64,000 nucleotides of DNA from Paucidesulfovibrio longus DSM 6739 (GTDB taxonomy: Bacteria; Desulfobacterota; Desulfovibrionia; Desulfovibrionales; Desulfovibrionaceae): NCBI RefSeq assembly GCF_000420485.1, contig NZ_ATVA01000011.1:124001-188000 (forward strand). The letters are read 5' to 3'. Below are positions 42,194 through 52,068 of this stretch, in pieces. Under the pieces are notes generated by a model that saw only the letters and a program-made list of their open reading frames with translations, searched no databases and was not told where the DNA came from. Position 1 is the first letter of the stretch. Each line of letters starts with the position of its first letter. Made by a program: the position numbers and the translations under genes.

Positions 42194-44198
42194 CCGCATC
42201 GCCCAGGCCATCTTCAAGGCGCTCAACGCCAGCGGGATCAAGGATCCCATTCTCGCAGGCCGCATGGCCCGCAAAGTCGAGGCAAAACTCGCGGACGTGG
42301 CCATTCCCGAACAGGAACACGTCCAGGACATGGTCGAACGCGTGCTCATGGAGTCCCGCCAGTACGAGGTGGCCCGGCGCTACGTGCTGTATCGCGAGAA
42401 GCGCCGCCAGCTGCGCGAGCAGAAGCAGGCCTACCTCGACATCAAGGAGACCATCGACGAGTACCTCGGCAAGTCCGACTGGCGCGTGAACGAGAACGCC
42501 AACATGACCCATTCCTTCCAGGGGCTCATGCTGCACCTCTCCGGCACGGTCCAGGCGCGCTACGCCCTTGAGAAGTACCCCGAGGAAGTCCGGCTGGCCC
42601 ACGAGCACGGCTATTTCCACATTCACGACCTTTCGTTCGGTCTGGCCGGCTACTGTGCGGGCTGGAGCCTTCGCGACCTCCTGCTCGAAGGCTTCAACCT
42701 CGAGGGACGCTCCTCCGCCGGACCGGCCAAGCACTTCGACGCCATCCTCGGACAGATGGTCAACTTCCTCGGCACGCTCCAGAACGAGTGGGCCGGGGCC
42801 CAGGCCTTCAACAACGTGGACACCTACCTCGCGCCCTTCATCCGCGAGGACGGGCTGACCTACGAACAGGTGCGCCAGGCCATGCAGAAATTCGTGTTCA
42901 ACCTGAACACGACTTCGCGCTGGGGCGGCCAGAGCCCGTTCACGAACCTGACCTTCGACCTCGTGCCGCCCAAGCACATCGCCAAGGAAGGGGTCATCAT
43001 CGGCGGCGTCATGCGCGATTCGACCTACGGCGAGTACACGCAGGAAATGGAGTGGATCAACCGCGCCTTCCTGGAGGTCATGCTCGACGGCGACTACCAC
43101 GGCCGGATCTTCTCCTTCCCGATCCCGACCTACAACATCACCGACGACTTTCCCTGGGATTCCGAGATCGGCGACCTGCTGCTCAAGCTCACCGCCAAGT
43201 ACGGCGTGCCGTACTTCCAGAACTTCATCAACTCGGACCTCAGCCCGGAAGACGTGCGTTCCATGTGCTGCCGTCTGCAGATGGACATCCGCGAGCTGCG
43301 CAAGAAAACCGGCGGCCTTTTCGGCGCGGGCGACCTGACCGGCTCCATCGGCGTGGTCACCCTGAACCTGCCCAAGCTGGCCTACCTTTCCCAGGGCGAG
43401 GACGAGTTCCTGGATCTCGTCACCGAGTACGCCACGCTGGCCAAGGACAGCCTGGAGTTCAAGCGCAAGCTCATCGAGGACAATCTCAAGAACGGCATGT
43501 TCCCCTGGTCGCGCCGCTATCTCAAGAACGGATACAACGGCCACTTCTCGACCATCGGCCTGCTCGGCGGCAACGAGGCCTGCCTGAACCTGTTCGGCAA
43601 GGGCATCGAAACCGAATCCGGCGTGCGCTTCATGCGCCGCGTGCTCAACCACCTTCGCCAGGTCACTTCCGACTTCCAGGAAGAGACGGGCCACCTCTAC
43701 AACCTGGAAGCCACTCCGGCCGAGGGAACGAGCTACCGCCTGGCCAAGATCGACAAGAAGCTCTACGCGGACATCATCACCCAGGGCAACGGCACGCCGT
43801 ACTACACCAACTCCACGGCGCTGCCCGTGGGCATCTCCGAGGACGTGCTCTTCGCCCTGGAGCACCAGGACCAGCTCCAGCCGCTCTACACCGGCGGCTC
43901 GGTGTTCCACACCTTCCTGGGCGAGGCCGTGGCCGACACCGAGGCCCTGAAGAACTTCATCATCGCGGCCTTCACCAAGACCAAGCTGCCGTATCTCTCC
44001 ATCACGCCGACCTTCTCGGTCTGCAAGGAGCACGGCTACATCCAGGGCGAGCACTTCGACTGCCCGACCTGCGGCCAGGAAGCGGAAGTCTATACCCGCA
44101 TCGTGGGCTACTACCGTCCCGTGAATCGCTGGAACAAGGGCAAGCAGGCCGAGTATTCGGACCGCGTGACCTTCTCCAACTGCGCGTGCAGCAGCTAG
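42141..44198 (+). CDS. nrdD: Anaerobic ribonucleoside-triphosphate reductase (class III)
   Basis: A 685-residue oxygen-sensitive reductase making dNTPs. An N-terminal ATP cone (IMKRDGRLETWSTDRIAQAIFKAL) covers the first 95 residues; the catalytic core includes NFLGTLQNEWAGAQAFNN and the C-terminal zinc site with CKEHGYIQG and CPTCGQ; the radical glycine is in TRIVGYYRPV. AGGAGG lies four bases before the ATG. It is coupled to its activase nrdG and ends at a 42-base palindromic terminator. It shows that the organism can make DNA precursors without oxygen. Confidence 0.96.
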   Translation: MPSQIMKRDGRLETWSTDRIAQAIFKALNASGIKDPILAGRMARKVEAKLADVAIPEQEHVQDMVERVLMESRQYEVARRYVLYREKRRQLREQKQAYLDIKETIDEYLGKSDWRVNENANMTHSFQGLMLHLSGTVQARYALEKYPEEVRLAHEHGYFHIHDLSFGLAGYCAGWSLRDLLLEGFNLEGRSSAGPAKHFDAILGQMVNFLGTLQNEWAGAQAFNNVDTYLAPFIREDGLTYEQVRQAMQKFVFNLNTTSRWGGQSPFTNLTFDLVPPKHIAKEGVIIGGVMRDSTYGEYTQEMEWINRAFLEVMLDGDYHGRIFSFPIPTYNITDDFPWDSEIGDLLLKLTAKYGVPYFQNFINSDLSPEDVRSMCCRLQMDIRELRKKTGGLFGAGDLTGSIGVVTLNLPKLAYLSQGEDEFLDLVTEYATLAKDSLEFKRKLIEDNLKNGMFPWSRRYLKNGYNGHFSTIGLLGGNEACLNLFGKGIETESGVRFMRRVLNHLRQVTSDFQEETGHLYNLEATPAEGTSYRLAKIDKKLYADIITQGNGTPYYTNSTALPVGISEDVLFALEHQDQLQPLYTGGSVFHTFLGEAVADTEALKNFIIAAFTKTKLPYLSITPTFSVCKEHGYIQGEHFDCPTCGQEAEVYTRIVGYYRPVNRWNKGKQAEYSDRVTFSNCACSS

Positions 44199-44220
44199 AA
44201 CACAGCCGCATCCGCAGCGA

Positions 44221-44262
44221 AAACAAGAAGAGGCCCCGACATGTCGGGGCCTCTTCTTGTTT
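44221..44262 (+). terminator. 42-base perfect palindromic bidirectional terminator
   Basis: The left 21 bases (beginning AAACAAGAAGAGGCCC) are the exact reverse complement of the right 21. It lies between convergent nrdD and the chemoreceptor gene and can terminate both strands, although its T tracts are interrupted. Confidence 0.8.
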
Positions 44263-44300
44263 CTGGTCCGGGAACGCGGGCAAGGCCGCGATGGCGAAGG

Positions 44301-45962
44301 TCAGCGGCGGGGGCTGCCGGGAGGCAGGGCAAAGCGGGCCTGCCCCGCGAGCGCGCCGTCGTCGTCGGGTGCATGGTTTTCCCCTGCGGAGAACTCCCGC
44401 AGGAGTCGGCCCAGCTTGTCCGCTTCCGCGCCCATGAGCTGGATGGCGGAATCGATCTCCTCGGCATGGGCCGTTGTGCCCTGAACCACGTCGCTGATCT
44501 GGCTGAGGGCGAGGTTGACTTCGCCGATGGCAGAAGCCTGGCTTTGGGACGCGGAGGCGATGTTCTGCACGATCGCCGCCGAGCCGGTGATGCTGCCCAC
44601 GATTTCCTGGAAGGAGGCGGCCGTCTGTTTGGCGATTTCGTCGCCCTGGCGGACCTTGTGCAGCGAGTCGTCGATGAGCGCGGACGTCTCTCGCGCGGCC
44701 TTGGCGCTGCGCCCCGCAAGATTGCGGACCTCCTCCGCGACCACGGCGAAGCCCTTGCCGTGCTGTCCGGCACGGGCCGCTTCGACAGCCGCGTTCAGGG
44801 CCAGGAGGTTGGTCTGGAAGGCGATCTCGTCGATGACCTTGATGATTCGGGCGATGGATTCGCTCGATGCGGAGATGTCGCGCATGGCCGAGAGCATGTG
44901 GTCCATGTCCTTCTGGCCGCCTGCTGCGGCGCGTTGGGCATCGTTCGAGAGCGACTCGGCGCGGGCGGCGTTTCCCGCGTTTTCGCGGGTTTGTCCTCCG
45001 ACCTCGTGCAGGGAGCTGGTGACTTCTTCCAGGGAGGCGGCCTGTTCCGTGGCTCCCTGGGCCAGGGATGTGCTGGAGGTGGATATTTCCTGCACCCCGG
45101 TGACGAGCACCGCGCTCGTGGCGTCGATTTCCTTGAGCAGAAGGTTGAGCTTGGCGTTTTCCTGCTTGATTTCAAGATCCTTCTGGCGCAGTTGGCACAT
45201 CATGGCTTCCAGGTTGTCGGCGAGGGTCCGCAGTTCGTCGCTGCCGGAAACAGCGAAGTGGCGTGAATGATCGCCTTCGCGGATGTCCTGGCTGGCCTGG
45301 GTGATGGACGAGATGCGTCCCAGCACGGATCGGCGCAGGAAGAATATGATCGCGGCGAGCAGAACGCAAAGGCCCGCCACGGCGTAGAGGATATCCTTCA
45401 CGAGCTGGTCGTCGATCCCCTGCATCTGCGCTTCCACATCCCTGAACACGACCATGCTGCCAAGCACGGGCCTTGAGGGGCCGTGGCAGTGGTGGCAGCC
45501 GGGATCGTTGGGAATGCCTGCGGCGCGGGCAAAAAAGCGGCGTCCCTCCAGGATGGTCGATACTTCCCCGGTTTTCCCGGATTCCAGGGTGCGCTTGACC
45601 AGGGCGGCCACTTCCGGTCCGACCTCGTCCTTTCCCAGGTCGCGGCGCAGGCTGTGCTCGCGGGTGGCGTAGGTCGTGTTGCCGTTGAAGTCGGTGATGT
45701 ATATCCGGGTGTCCGGAAACATTTTGCCGAACTCGGCCACCTGGGCGCGGGTGCTTTCGTCGTCGCCCACGATCATGGGCTTGCGGATGGCCAGGCTGAG
45801 CAGTTCCGAGGTGCGGCCCAGGCTTTCGTCGAGCTGGGCGAGCATGGCTTGGCGCTGGGCCACGACCGTGACGCCCACGAGAACGGCGATGACGGTGGAA
45901 ACGAGCAGGGAGAGCAGAAGAACGATCTTGGCGCTCAGGGAGGTGCGGATGTTCATCCTCAT
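44301..45962 (-). CDS. Methyl-accepting chemotaxis protein with c-type heme motif
   Basis: A 553-residue chemoreceptor. Helix 1 spans residues 12-35, helix 2 about 198-215; between them a periplasmic domain of 160 residues carries CHHCH (C156, C159, H160), a c-type heme attachment site. A HAMP domain follows and the cytoplasmic part ends with the hairpin tip [22 protein letters not shown]. Heme chemoreceptors such as DcrA of Desulfovibrio sense oxygen or redox state; that role is likely here. It follows the tetraheme cytochrome gene by nine bases. Confidence 0.93.
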   Translation of the reverse strand: MRMNIRTSLSAKIVLLLSLLVSTVIAVLVGVTVVAQRQAMLAQLDESLGRTSELLSLAIRKPMIVGDDESTRAQVAEFGKMFPDTRIYITDFNGNTTYATREHSLRRDLGKDEVGPEVAALVKRTLESGKTGEVSTILEGRRFFARAAGIPNDPGCHHCHGPSRPVLGSMVVFRDVEAQMQGIDDQLVKDILYAVAGLCVLLAAIIFFLRRSVLGRISSITQASQDIREGDHSRHFAVSGSDELRTLADNLEAMMCQLRQKDLEIKQENAKLNLLLKEIDATSAVLVTGVQEISTSSTSLAQGATEQAASLEEVTSSLHEVGGQTRENAGNAARAESLSNDAQRAAAGGQKDMDHMLSAMRDISASSESIARIIKVIDEIAFQTNLLALNAAVEAARAGQHGKGFAVVAEEVRNLAGRSAKAARETSALIDDSLHKVRQGDEIAKQTAASFQEIVGSITGSAAIVQNIASASQSQASAIGEVNLALSQISDVVQGTTAHAEEIDSAIQLMGAEADKLGRLLREFSAGENHAPDDDGALAGQARFALPPGSPRR

Positions 45963-45971
45963 TGGGCGTCC

Positions 45972-46457
45972 TCAATGCGCGCCGGAAAACCGAAGCGGCT
46001 TGAATTTGAAATCCTGGATGCGGTCGCTGTTGTGGCAGCGCTGGCAGTCCTCGAGCGTGGGGGTGCGCTTGATGTCGGCCGGGTCGCCTGACTCGGCGTG
46101 CCGACCGCCGGGACCGTGGCAGGTTTCGCAGCCCACGTCGGCCAGCTGGGGCGTGGTTTCGTGGGAAACGAAGCCTCCGGGCCGGCCGTGCCCCGTGGTG
46201 TGGCAGTCGTAGCAGGATTCCAGCTCGGAAGGAGTGAGCTTGCGTTGCATGCGTTCCACGCTGTGCCAGGAGCGGGCCTTTTTCGAATTCTTGCTGTAGA
46301 ACTCGTACTGCTCGTCGTGGCACTCGCCGCAGCGGGCCGAACCGACGTAATTCTGCTCCTGCTGCGCATGGGCCGCGACGGCGGCCAGGAGGAAGATGAG
46401 CGCGGCAGCGGCCACAGCGGCGCCGCGCCTTGTTTTCGTGCAAAAAAGGCTGGTCAT
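45972..46457 (-). CDS. Periplasmic tetraheme cytochrome c
   Basis: A 161-residue secreted protein: signal peptide with cleavage after HAQ or AHA, then four CxxCH sites (CGECH, CYDCH, CETCH, CQRCH) with additional histidines (SWHS, HTTGH, RHAES) suited as axial ligands. It resembles the cytochrome c554/c-prime type of small multiheme proteins, without the close heme packing order of cytochrome c3. Located directly upstream of the heme chemoreceptor, it could deliver electrons or redox signals to it. GGGAGCGG precedes the chosen ATG. Confidence 0.88.
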   Translation of the reverse strand: MTSLFCTKTRRGAAVAAAALIFLLAAVAAHAQQEQNYVGSARCGECHDEQYEFYSKNSKKARSWHSVERMQRKLTPSELESCYDCHTTGHGRPGGFVSHETTPQLADVGCETCHGPGGRHAESGDPADIKRTPTLEDCQRCHNSDRIQDFKFKPLRFSGAH

Positions 46458-46561
46458 TCGGTATCCGCTCCCATCAGAGGCTGAAGACAAAACAAGATCG
46501 ATGCACACAACCGGCGATCGGCCGATTGTGTACACCGTTCACAAAACGAGGAGCGAATTCA

Positions 46562-47512
46562 TTAAATGGCGAAGAGCAATTTGTCCAGCGTGCCTACGAG
46601 TTCAGCCATCTGCGGCTTGGTGATGAAGGCGTCCGCGCCCACTTCCTTGCATTTGATGCTCATTTGCTCGTTGATAAGGGAGCTGAAGATGATCACCGGC
46701 GTGGAGCCGTAGACCGGATCCTCCTTGAGACGGCGGCAGAGGGTCAGACCGTCGAGCTGGGGCATTTCGATGTCGGAAATGACCAGATTCACGAAGTCCG
46801 TGATGGGCTTGTCCTCGGCCTGGGCCTGCTTCTTGATCTTCATCAGATGTTCGGAGGCAAGCAACCCGTTTTCAAAGGGAGCCACCTGGGCGTAGCCGGC
46901 GCGCTCCAGGATCGTCAGGATGGTGTGCCTGATGAAGGAAGAGTCCTCGGCCAGGACGATACGCTTCGTTCTTCTGTCCTCGGGGGTGACGTCTTCCGGG
47001 AGGATGAGCTGTTTCTCGGAGTCGAGCTTGGTTTCCGGGAAGAAGCTGGCCACGAGGTATTCGAAATCGACGAGCAGGATGTCCTTGTCGTCCACATGCA
47101 CGGATCCGGTGAAATGGGCGGAGAACTGGCTCATGTAGGCGTCGAGCTGGTCGATGCGGTCCCAGCCGATGCGGTGGATGCGGTTGACGCCGTCGGTGAG
47201 AAAGCTGCAAATCAGGTTGTTGAATTCCGTGACCAGGGCGATGGGGCGGTCCACGTCCACGCGGGTGTGCACGTGCATGGCCGCGTAGAGGTCCACGAAG
47301 GGGATGGTTCTTCCGCGCCAGAGCAGCACTCCCGGCATGGCCGGATCCGCGTCCGGCGTTCTGGTGAACTTTTCCGATTCGTAGGAGATGATCTGAAGCA
47401 CTTTGGAGACGTTTACTCCGTAACTCTGCCCACCCAGGTAGAATTCCAGGATTTCGACTTCGTTGGTCCCGCTTTCCAGCAGAATTCTTTTTTCATCCCG
47501 TACTTGTGCCAT
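46562..47512 (-). CDS. cheV: Chemotaxis protein CheV
   Basis: A 316-residue coupling protein: CheW-like domain (residues 15-165, with EILEFYLGGQSYGVNVSKVLQII) and a response-regulator receiver (residues 180-310, with VLAEDSSFIRH acidic pair, the phospho-acceptor in VISDIEMPQLDG and the lysine in FITKP). CheV links receptors to the kinase CheA and adapts by phosphorylation. A near-consensus promoter lies 35 bases upstream. The heme chemoreceptor downstream is on the same strand. Confidence 0.95.
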   Translation of the reverse strand: MAQVRDEKRILLESGTNEVEILEFYLGGQSYGVNVSKVLQIISYESEKFTRTPDADPAMPGVLLWRGRTIPFVDLYAAMHVHTRVDVDRPIALVTEFNNLICSFLTDGVNRIHRIGWDRIDQLDAYMSQFSAHFTGSVHVDDKDILLVDFEYLVASFFPETKLDSEKQLILPEDVTPEDRRTKRIVLAEDSSFIRHTILTILERAGYAQVAPFENGLLASEHLMKIKKQAQAEDKPITDFVNLVISDIEMPQLDGLTLCRRLKEDPVYGSTPVIIFSSLINEQMSIKCKEVGADAFITKPQMAELVGTLDKLLFAI

Positions 47513-47546
47513 GGCGTCCCTCGTATAAAAGTCTTCGCTATTTTTC

Positions 47547-47575
47547 CTTATAGCCGCCCGCTGGATTTATGGCAA
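47547..47575 (-). promoter_or_regulatory. cheV promoter
   Basis: On the minus strand TTGCCA and TATAAG with a 17-base spacer, five of six matches each to the sigma-70 hexamers, about 35 bases before the cheV ATG. It suggests steady expression. Confidence 0.75.
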
Positions 47576-47703
47576 CGCCGCAGAGTCGATAAATTCGATC
47601 CGCGGCTGATTCGCTTGCCCTTTCCTGTCAGCGGAGCAAGCCGTTCCCGGACGTTTGGGAGTTTCTCCCGGGAAGGCTCGTTTCCGCGCTTGAACCTTGC
47701 AGG

Positions 47704-47709
47704 TATAAT
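47704..47709 (+). promoter_or_regulatory. Consensus -10 element before the DUF1844 gene
   Basis: TATAAT 39 bases upstream of the start codon; the matching -35 position (TTTCCG) is poor. It probably drives the DUF1844-argC-cheR genes. Confidence 0.5.
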
Positions 47710-47747
47710 GCGCTACAGTCCCGCAAACATTGGCACTGGAGGGAATG

Positions 47748-48038
47748 GTGAGCGACGAAAAAAGCTGTAAGGATTTCCTTAAGGGAATGCCGTTGCCGGA
47801 GATCGATTTCAGGACCTTCCTGATGTCGCTTTCATCCTCGGCCCTGGTGGCTCTCGGCGAAACCGAGGATCCGTCCACGGGCCGAACCGAATTCATGCCG
47901 CATATCGCCAAGCATACCATCGACATCATCGCCATGCTGCAGCAGAAGTTTCAAAACGGGCTGGACGCCGACGAAAGCCGTCTGCTTTGCGAAATGCTTT
48001 ACAACCTGCGCATGAAGTACGTGAACAAGGTCAAATAG
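47748..48038 (+). CDS. DUF1844 domain protein
   Basis: A 96-residue helical protein of the DUF1844 family: EIDFRTFLMSLSSSALVALGE, then DPSTGRTEFMPHIAKHTIDIIAML and the C-terminal helix DESRLLCEMLYNLRMKYV. No function is known for the family. GGAGGG lies four bases before the GTG chosen and only one before the ATG codon just upstream, so the GTG start is preferred. It precedes argC by 12 bases. Confidence 0.85.
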   Translation: MSDEKSCKDFLKGMPLPEIDFRTFLMSLSSSALVALGETEDPSTGRTEFMPHIAKHTIDIIAMLQQKFQNGLDADESRLLCEMLYNLRMKYVNKVK

Positions 48039-48050
48039 CGGAGCAAGCCA

Positions 48051-49106
48051 ATGAGCAAGCGGATTCCCGTCGGGCTGGTCGGAGTGACCGGCTACACAGG
48101 CATGGAGCTGGCGCGCATTCTCGCCTGGCACCCGTCCCTGGAGCTGGTCTGCGCCACCTCCCGGACCGAGTCGGGCAAACGCCTGGAAGAGTTGTATCCC
48201 TACCTGGCGGGAACAGGGCTCGGCGACCTGGAGATCAGCTCCCCCAGTCCGAAGGAGCTGGCCGCGCGCTGCCGCCTGGTCTTCCTGGCCGTTCCGCACA
48301 AGACCGCCATGGAGATCGCGGACGCGCTGCTCTGCGAGGGCGTCAAGGTGGTGGACCTTTCCGCGGACTTCCGCCTGAACGATAAATCCGTCTACGAGAA
48401 GTGGTACCAGACCGAACACAGCCGAGCGGATCGCCTGGACCAGGCCGTCTACGGACTGCCCGAACTCTACCGCGACGAAATTGCCGGAGCCGAACTGGTG
48501 GCGAATCCCGGCTGCTATCCCACCACGGCCATTCTGGGGCTCTATCCGGCCCTGGCCGAGGGACTGGTGGAAACCGGGGACATCGTCATCGACTCCAAAT
48601 CCGGCACTTCGGGCGCGGGCCGCAAGGCCGCCGTGGGCACGCTGTTCTGCGAGGTCCACGATTCGTTCCGGGCCTATGGACTGGGCAAGCACCGGCATAC
48701 CCCGGAGATCGAGCAGGAAATCTCCAAGCTCGCGGGGAAAAGCCTGACCGTTTCCTTCAATACCCACCTCCTGCCCATCGACCGGGGCATCCTGAGCACG
48801 ATCTACACGCGATTGAAGCCCGGCGTGGAGCTCGACGCGGTGCGCGCTGCCTATGCGGCCCATTACGACGGCGAACCCTGGGTGCGCGTGCTGCCGGACG
48901 GCACATTGCCCGAAACGCGCTGGGTGCGGGGAACCAATTTCTGCGACATCGGCCTTGTGGTCGATCCGAGAACGAACCGACTGATCATCCTTTCCGCCAT
49001 CGACAACCTCTGTCGCGGCGCCTCCGGGCAGGCCGTGGCCAACGCGAACCTCATGCTGGGATTGGAGCCGGACGACGGGCTGCGATTGACCCCGCTGATG
49101 CCGTAG
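48051..49106 (+). CDS. argC: N-acetyl-gamma-glutamyl-phosphate reductase
   Basis: A 351-residue enzyme of arginine synthesis that reduces N-acetylglutamyl phosphate with NADPH. Signatures are the Rossmann start VGLVGVTGYTGMELARIL, the catalytic cysteine in NPGCYPTT, GTSGAGR and FNTHLLPIDRGILST. Length matches the long bacterial type. It lies between unrelated genes rather than in an arg operon, with cheR eight bases downstream. Confidence 0.96.
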   Translation: MSKRIPVGLVGVTGYTGMELARILAWHPSLELVCATSRTESGKRLEELYPYLAGTGLGDLEISSPSPKELAARCRLVFLAVPHKTAMEIADALLCEGVKVVDLSADFRLNDKSVYEKWYQTEHSRADRLDQAVYGLPELYRDEIAGAELVANPGCYPTTAILGLYPALAEGLVETGDIVIDSKSGTSGAGRKAAVGTLFCEVHDSFRAYGLGKHRHTPEIEQEISKLAGKSLTVSFNTHLLPIDRGILSTIYTRLKPGVELDAVRAAYAAHYDGEPWVRVLPDGTLPETRWVRGTNFCDIGLVVDPRTNRLIILSAIDNLCRGASGQAVANANLMLGLEPDDGLRLTPLMP

Positions 49107-49113
49107 GATCATC

Positions 49114-49974
49114 ATGGAATTGACCCATCGGGACTTCGACGACCTGCGCGGCTACATCTACGAGTTGTGCGGGCTGCATATCCCGGACAACAAGGAATAC
49201 CTGATCACCCAGCGGCTCAAGGGGCTGCTGCGGGCGGCGGAGGCCGAGTCCTGGCGGGAGCTTTACGAATTCCTGCGCCGCGATTGCTCGGCCCAGGTCC
49301 GGAACGAGGTCATCTCGGCCATCACCACCAACGAAACCAGCTTTTTTCGCGACCAGCATCCCTTTGATTCCTTCCGGGACCAACTCTTGCCGGAATTCTG
49401 CAAGAAGCTCGTGGCCCGGCGGCTTTCGGGCGACCGAACGCCCCTGCGCATCTGGTCGGCCGCGGCTGCCTCCGGCCAGGAAGCCTACACCCTGGCCATG
49501 ATCATCATGGACCACCTGGAACGCAATCCCGGCAACGGATTGCGGCCTTGCGACTTCACCATCCTCGGTACGGACATTTCCGCGCGGGTGCTGGCCAAGG
49601 CCACGCAGGCGGAATATTCGGATTTCGAGCTTTCGCGCGGTCTGCCCGAGGCGTATCGCAAGTATTTCGAGCGTGCGGAATCCCGCTGGCGCGTGCGCGG
49701 AGATTTGCGTTCCATGGTCGAGTTCCGCCAGCTCAATCTCGTCACCGATTTTACGGACCTGAAGATATTCGACGTGATTTTCTGCCGCAACGTGCTCATA
49801 TATTTCGATCAAGCAACCAAGAAGCAGATCCTGGAACGGTTCAGCAAGATCCTGCGGCCCGGCTGCCACCTGATTCTCGGCTCCACCGAAAGCGTTTACG
49901 GTCTTTCCGAGGCTTTTTGCCAGGAGCGCATCGGCAAAGCCATCCTCTACAGGTTGAAAGGGCCGGGCTGCTAG
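49114..49974 (+). CDS. cheR: Protein-glutamate methyltransferase CheR
   Basis: A 286-residue SAM-dependent enzyme that methylates chemoreceptors such as the heme-containing one in this window. The helical N-terminal domain covers residues 1-75; the catalytic part has ITTNETSFFRD, the SAM motif WSAAAASGQEAYTLAM and CRNVLIYFDQATKKQIL. It begins eight bases after argC, with GGATCAT upstream, so it may share that transcript. No cheB is present. Confidence 0.95.
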   Translation: MELTHRDFDDLRGYIYELCGLHIPDNKEYLITQRLKGLLRAAEAESWRELYEFLRRDCSAQVRNEVISAITTNETSFFRDQHPFDSFRDQLLPEFCKKLVARRLSGDRTPLRIWSAAAASGQEAYTLAMIIMDHLERNPGNGLRPCDFTILGTDISARVLAKATQAEYSDFELSRGLPEAYRKYFERAESRWRVRGDLRSMVEFRQLNLVTDFTDLKIFDVIFCRNVLIYFDQATKKQILERFSKILRPGCHLILGSTESVYGLSEAFCQERIGKAILYRLKGPGC

Positions 49975-50064
49975 CCCGACCCCTCCTTTTCGCCGCTGGT
50001 CTAGCCCCTTTTCCCGCGGGGCTCCCTGCGGCGCTTTTTTCATGCCTGCTCCGCTTTCCCGGCC

Positions 50065-51576
50065 CTAGACCGAAGTCGCCTCCACAAGATCCTGTTGGGA
50101 CATGCCCGCGAGCGTGCGGATGTCACTCAGGTCCAGGCCGAGTCCCTTGGCCACGCCACCGCCGTACTCCGGATCGACCTTGTGGAACAGGGCGCATTGC
50201 CTGCGCTGGATGCGCTTTTTGGCTCCGCCCAGGTGCGCGACGATGTTTCCGATGAGGTTCGCCCGGTCCTGATCGCTCATGACCTTGCGGAAGAGCGCGC
50301 CGGGCTGTTCGAAATCGTCGTTGGGGTGCTGGAATTCATAGCGGTCCGCATCGCCTTCCAGGGGGAGGCTGGGTTCGTTTCCGGCCGGGTCCGGGGCTGG
50401 TCCGCCGAAGGAGTTGGGCCAGTAGTTGGGACCGGAGCCGCCGCCGTCGTCCACCCGCATGAATCCGTCGCGTTGGTAGTTCAGCTCCGGGGCGTTCTTG
50501 GGCTGGTTCACCGGGATGAGCTGGTAGTTCGTGCCGAGGCGATGCAGGTGCGTGTCGTGATAGGAGAACAGCCGCGCCTGGAGCATCTTGTCCGGGGAGG
50601 AGGCGATGCCCGGCACGAAATTGCCGGGGCAGAAGGCAGCCTGTTCCACCTCGGCGAAGTAGTTCACCGGGTTGCGGTCGAGCACGAGCTTGCCCACGGT
50701 GATGGGCGGCACGTCCTTGTGCGGCCAGACCTTGGTGATGTCCAGGATGTCGTAGCGGTAATCCCTGGCCATCTCCGGGGTCATGATCTGCATTTCCAGG
50801 GTCCACGAGGGGAAATCCCCCTTGGCGATGGACTCGTGCAGGTCGCGGGTGGCGTGGTCCGGGTCGTCGGCGCGCATTTTGTCCGCTTCCTGCCGCGTGA
50901 AATTGCGGATCTTCTGGTCGGTTTTGAAGTGATACTGCACCCAGAAATAGTCGCCGTCCGCGTTGTACCATTTGAAGGTATGGCTGCTGTAGCCGTTCAT
51001 GTGGCGATAGGTGGCGGGGGTGCCCCGGTCGGAGAAGAGCACCGTGACCTGGTGCAGGGATTCCGGAGTCAGCGAGAGGAAATCCCAGAACATGTCCGGA
51101 TCCTTGCAGTTGGTGGCGGGATTGCGTTTCTGGGTATGGATGAAGTCCGGGAACTTGAGCGGGTCGCGGATGAAGAACACGGGCGTGTTGTTGCCCACGA
51201 GGTCGTAGTTGCCTTCCTCGGTGTAGAATTTCACTGCGAATCCGCGCGGATCGCGCTCCGCGTCCGCCGAGCCCTTTTCACCGCCCACCGTGGAGAAGCG
51301 GACGAACACGTCCGTCTTCTTCCCCACCTTGGAGAGAAACGCGGCCTTGGTGTACTTGGTCACATCCGCAGTGACCTGGAAATGACCGTAGGCTCCGGCG
51401 CCCTTGGCATGGACCACTCTTTCGGGAATGCGCTCCCGGTCGAAATGGGCCAGCTTCTCCATCAGGTGCATGTCCTGCATCAGCACCGGGCCGCGCGGCC
51501 CGGCGGTCACGCTGTTCTGATCGTTGCCCACGGGCGCGCCGAACGCCGTGGTCAGGGTTTTTTTCTTCTTGGTCAT
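50065..51576 (-). CDS. katA: Monofunctional heme catalase (small subunit type)
   Basis: A 503-residue catalase. Active-site histidine lies in [14 protein letters not shown], the asparagine in [12 protein letters not shown], and the heme-ligand tyrosine in RLFSYHDTH. Length and lack of a C-terminal flavodoxin-like domain put it with the small-subunit (KatA/clade 3) enzymes; no signal peptide, so it is cytoplasmic. AAGGAG precedes the ATG; the frame upstream is open but not similar. Catalase helps a sulfate reducer survive oxygen exposure. Confidence 0.96.
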   Translation of the reverse strand: MTKKKKTLTTAFGAPVGNDQNSVTAGPRGPVLMQDMHLMEKLAHFDRERIPERVVHAKGAGAYGHFQVTADVTKYTKAAFLSKVGKKTDVFVRFSTVGGEKGSADAERDPRGFAVKFYTEEGNYDLVGNNTPVFFIRDPLKFPDFIHTQKRNPATNCKDPDMFWDFLSLTPESLHQVTVLFSDRGTPATYRHMNGYSSHTFKWYNADGDYFWVQYHFKTDQKIRNFTRQEADKMRADDPDHATRDLHESIAKGDFPSWTLEMQIMTPEMARDYRYDILDITKVWPHKDVPPITVGKLVLDRNPVNYFAEVEQAAFCPGNFVPGIASSPDKMLQARLFSYHDTHLHRLGTNYQLIPVNQPKNAPELNYQRDGFMRVDDGGGSGPNYWPNSFGGPAPDPAGNEPSLPLEGDADRYEFQHPNDDFEQPGALFRKVMSDQDRANLIGNIVAHLGGAKKRIQRRQCALFHKVDPEYGGGVAKGLGLDLSDIRTLAGMSQQDLVEATSV

Positions 51577-51685
51577 GCGCGAACTCCTTGGGTTGGGATG
51601 CGTGCTTTCGACCGACTGTCTCATGATCGGCCTCTGTGCGGGCGGAAGCGGAAATACGTCCGGCCCGGCAAAGATAATCAGGACC

Positions 51686-51715
51686 ACCATAGCACATCCT
51701 CGTCAGCGAAGACAA
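51686..51715 (-). promoter_or_regulatory. Candidate katA promoter
   Basis: On the minus strand TTGTCT and TATGGT with an 18-base spacer, four matches each to the sigma-70 hexamers, giving a leader of about 100 bases. No clear PerR or Fur box overlaps it. Confidence 0.4.
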
Positions 51716-51929
51716 AGTCCGACAGGATTCGAGCCGGGTTCAAGTGTTATGGAACTCCTGAATTATTGGTGAGTTATGATTTCTTCTCGGCGGGAGCGGA
51801 CAGACGGTCGCGAAAAAATAATCCGGATATTGCGGACACAGATACGTCGTCGTGCAATAACGGGTACGCCGCCGCGCAGAAATGAACGTTCCAATTTGGT
51901 GACGATGGGCCTCTGGGCCGCTCAGCGTA

Positions 51930-51956
51930 TTGACGGCATCTGTCGGTATATATATG
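51930..51956 (+). promoter_or_regulatory. Candidate ars operon promoter
   Basis: TTGACG followed after 15 bases by TATATG inside the run TATATATATGCATG. The leader to arsR would be about 105 bases and would hold any ArsR operator; no perfect palindrome was seen. Confidence 0.4.
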
Positions 51957-52068
51957 CATGAATGGCAATATGACTATTTCCGCTTGCTGGAATATGAAGG
52001 GCGGGAGTCGTGTTTCGAAATCGACACTTCGGAGGGCTTGCCTTCGGGGTGGGAACGGGAAAAGGGTT

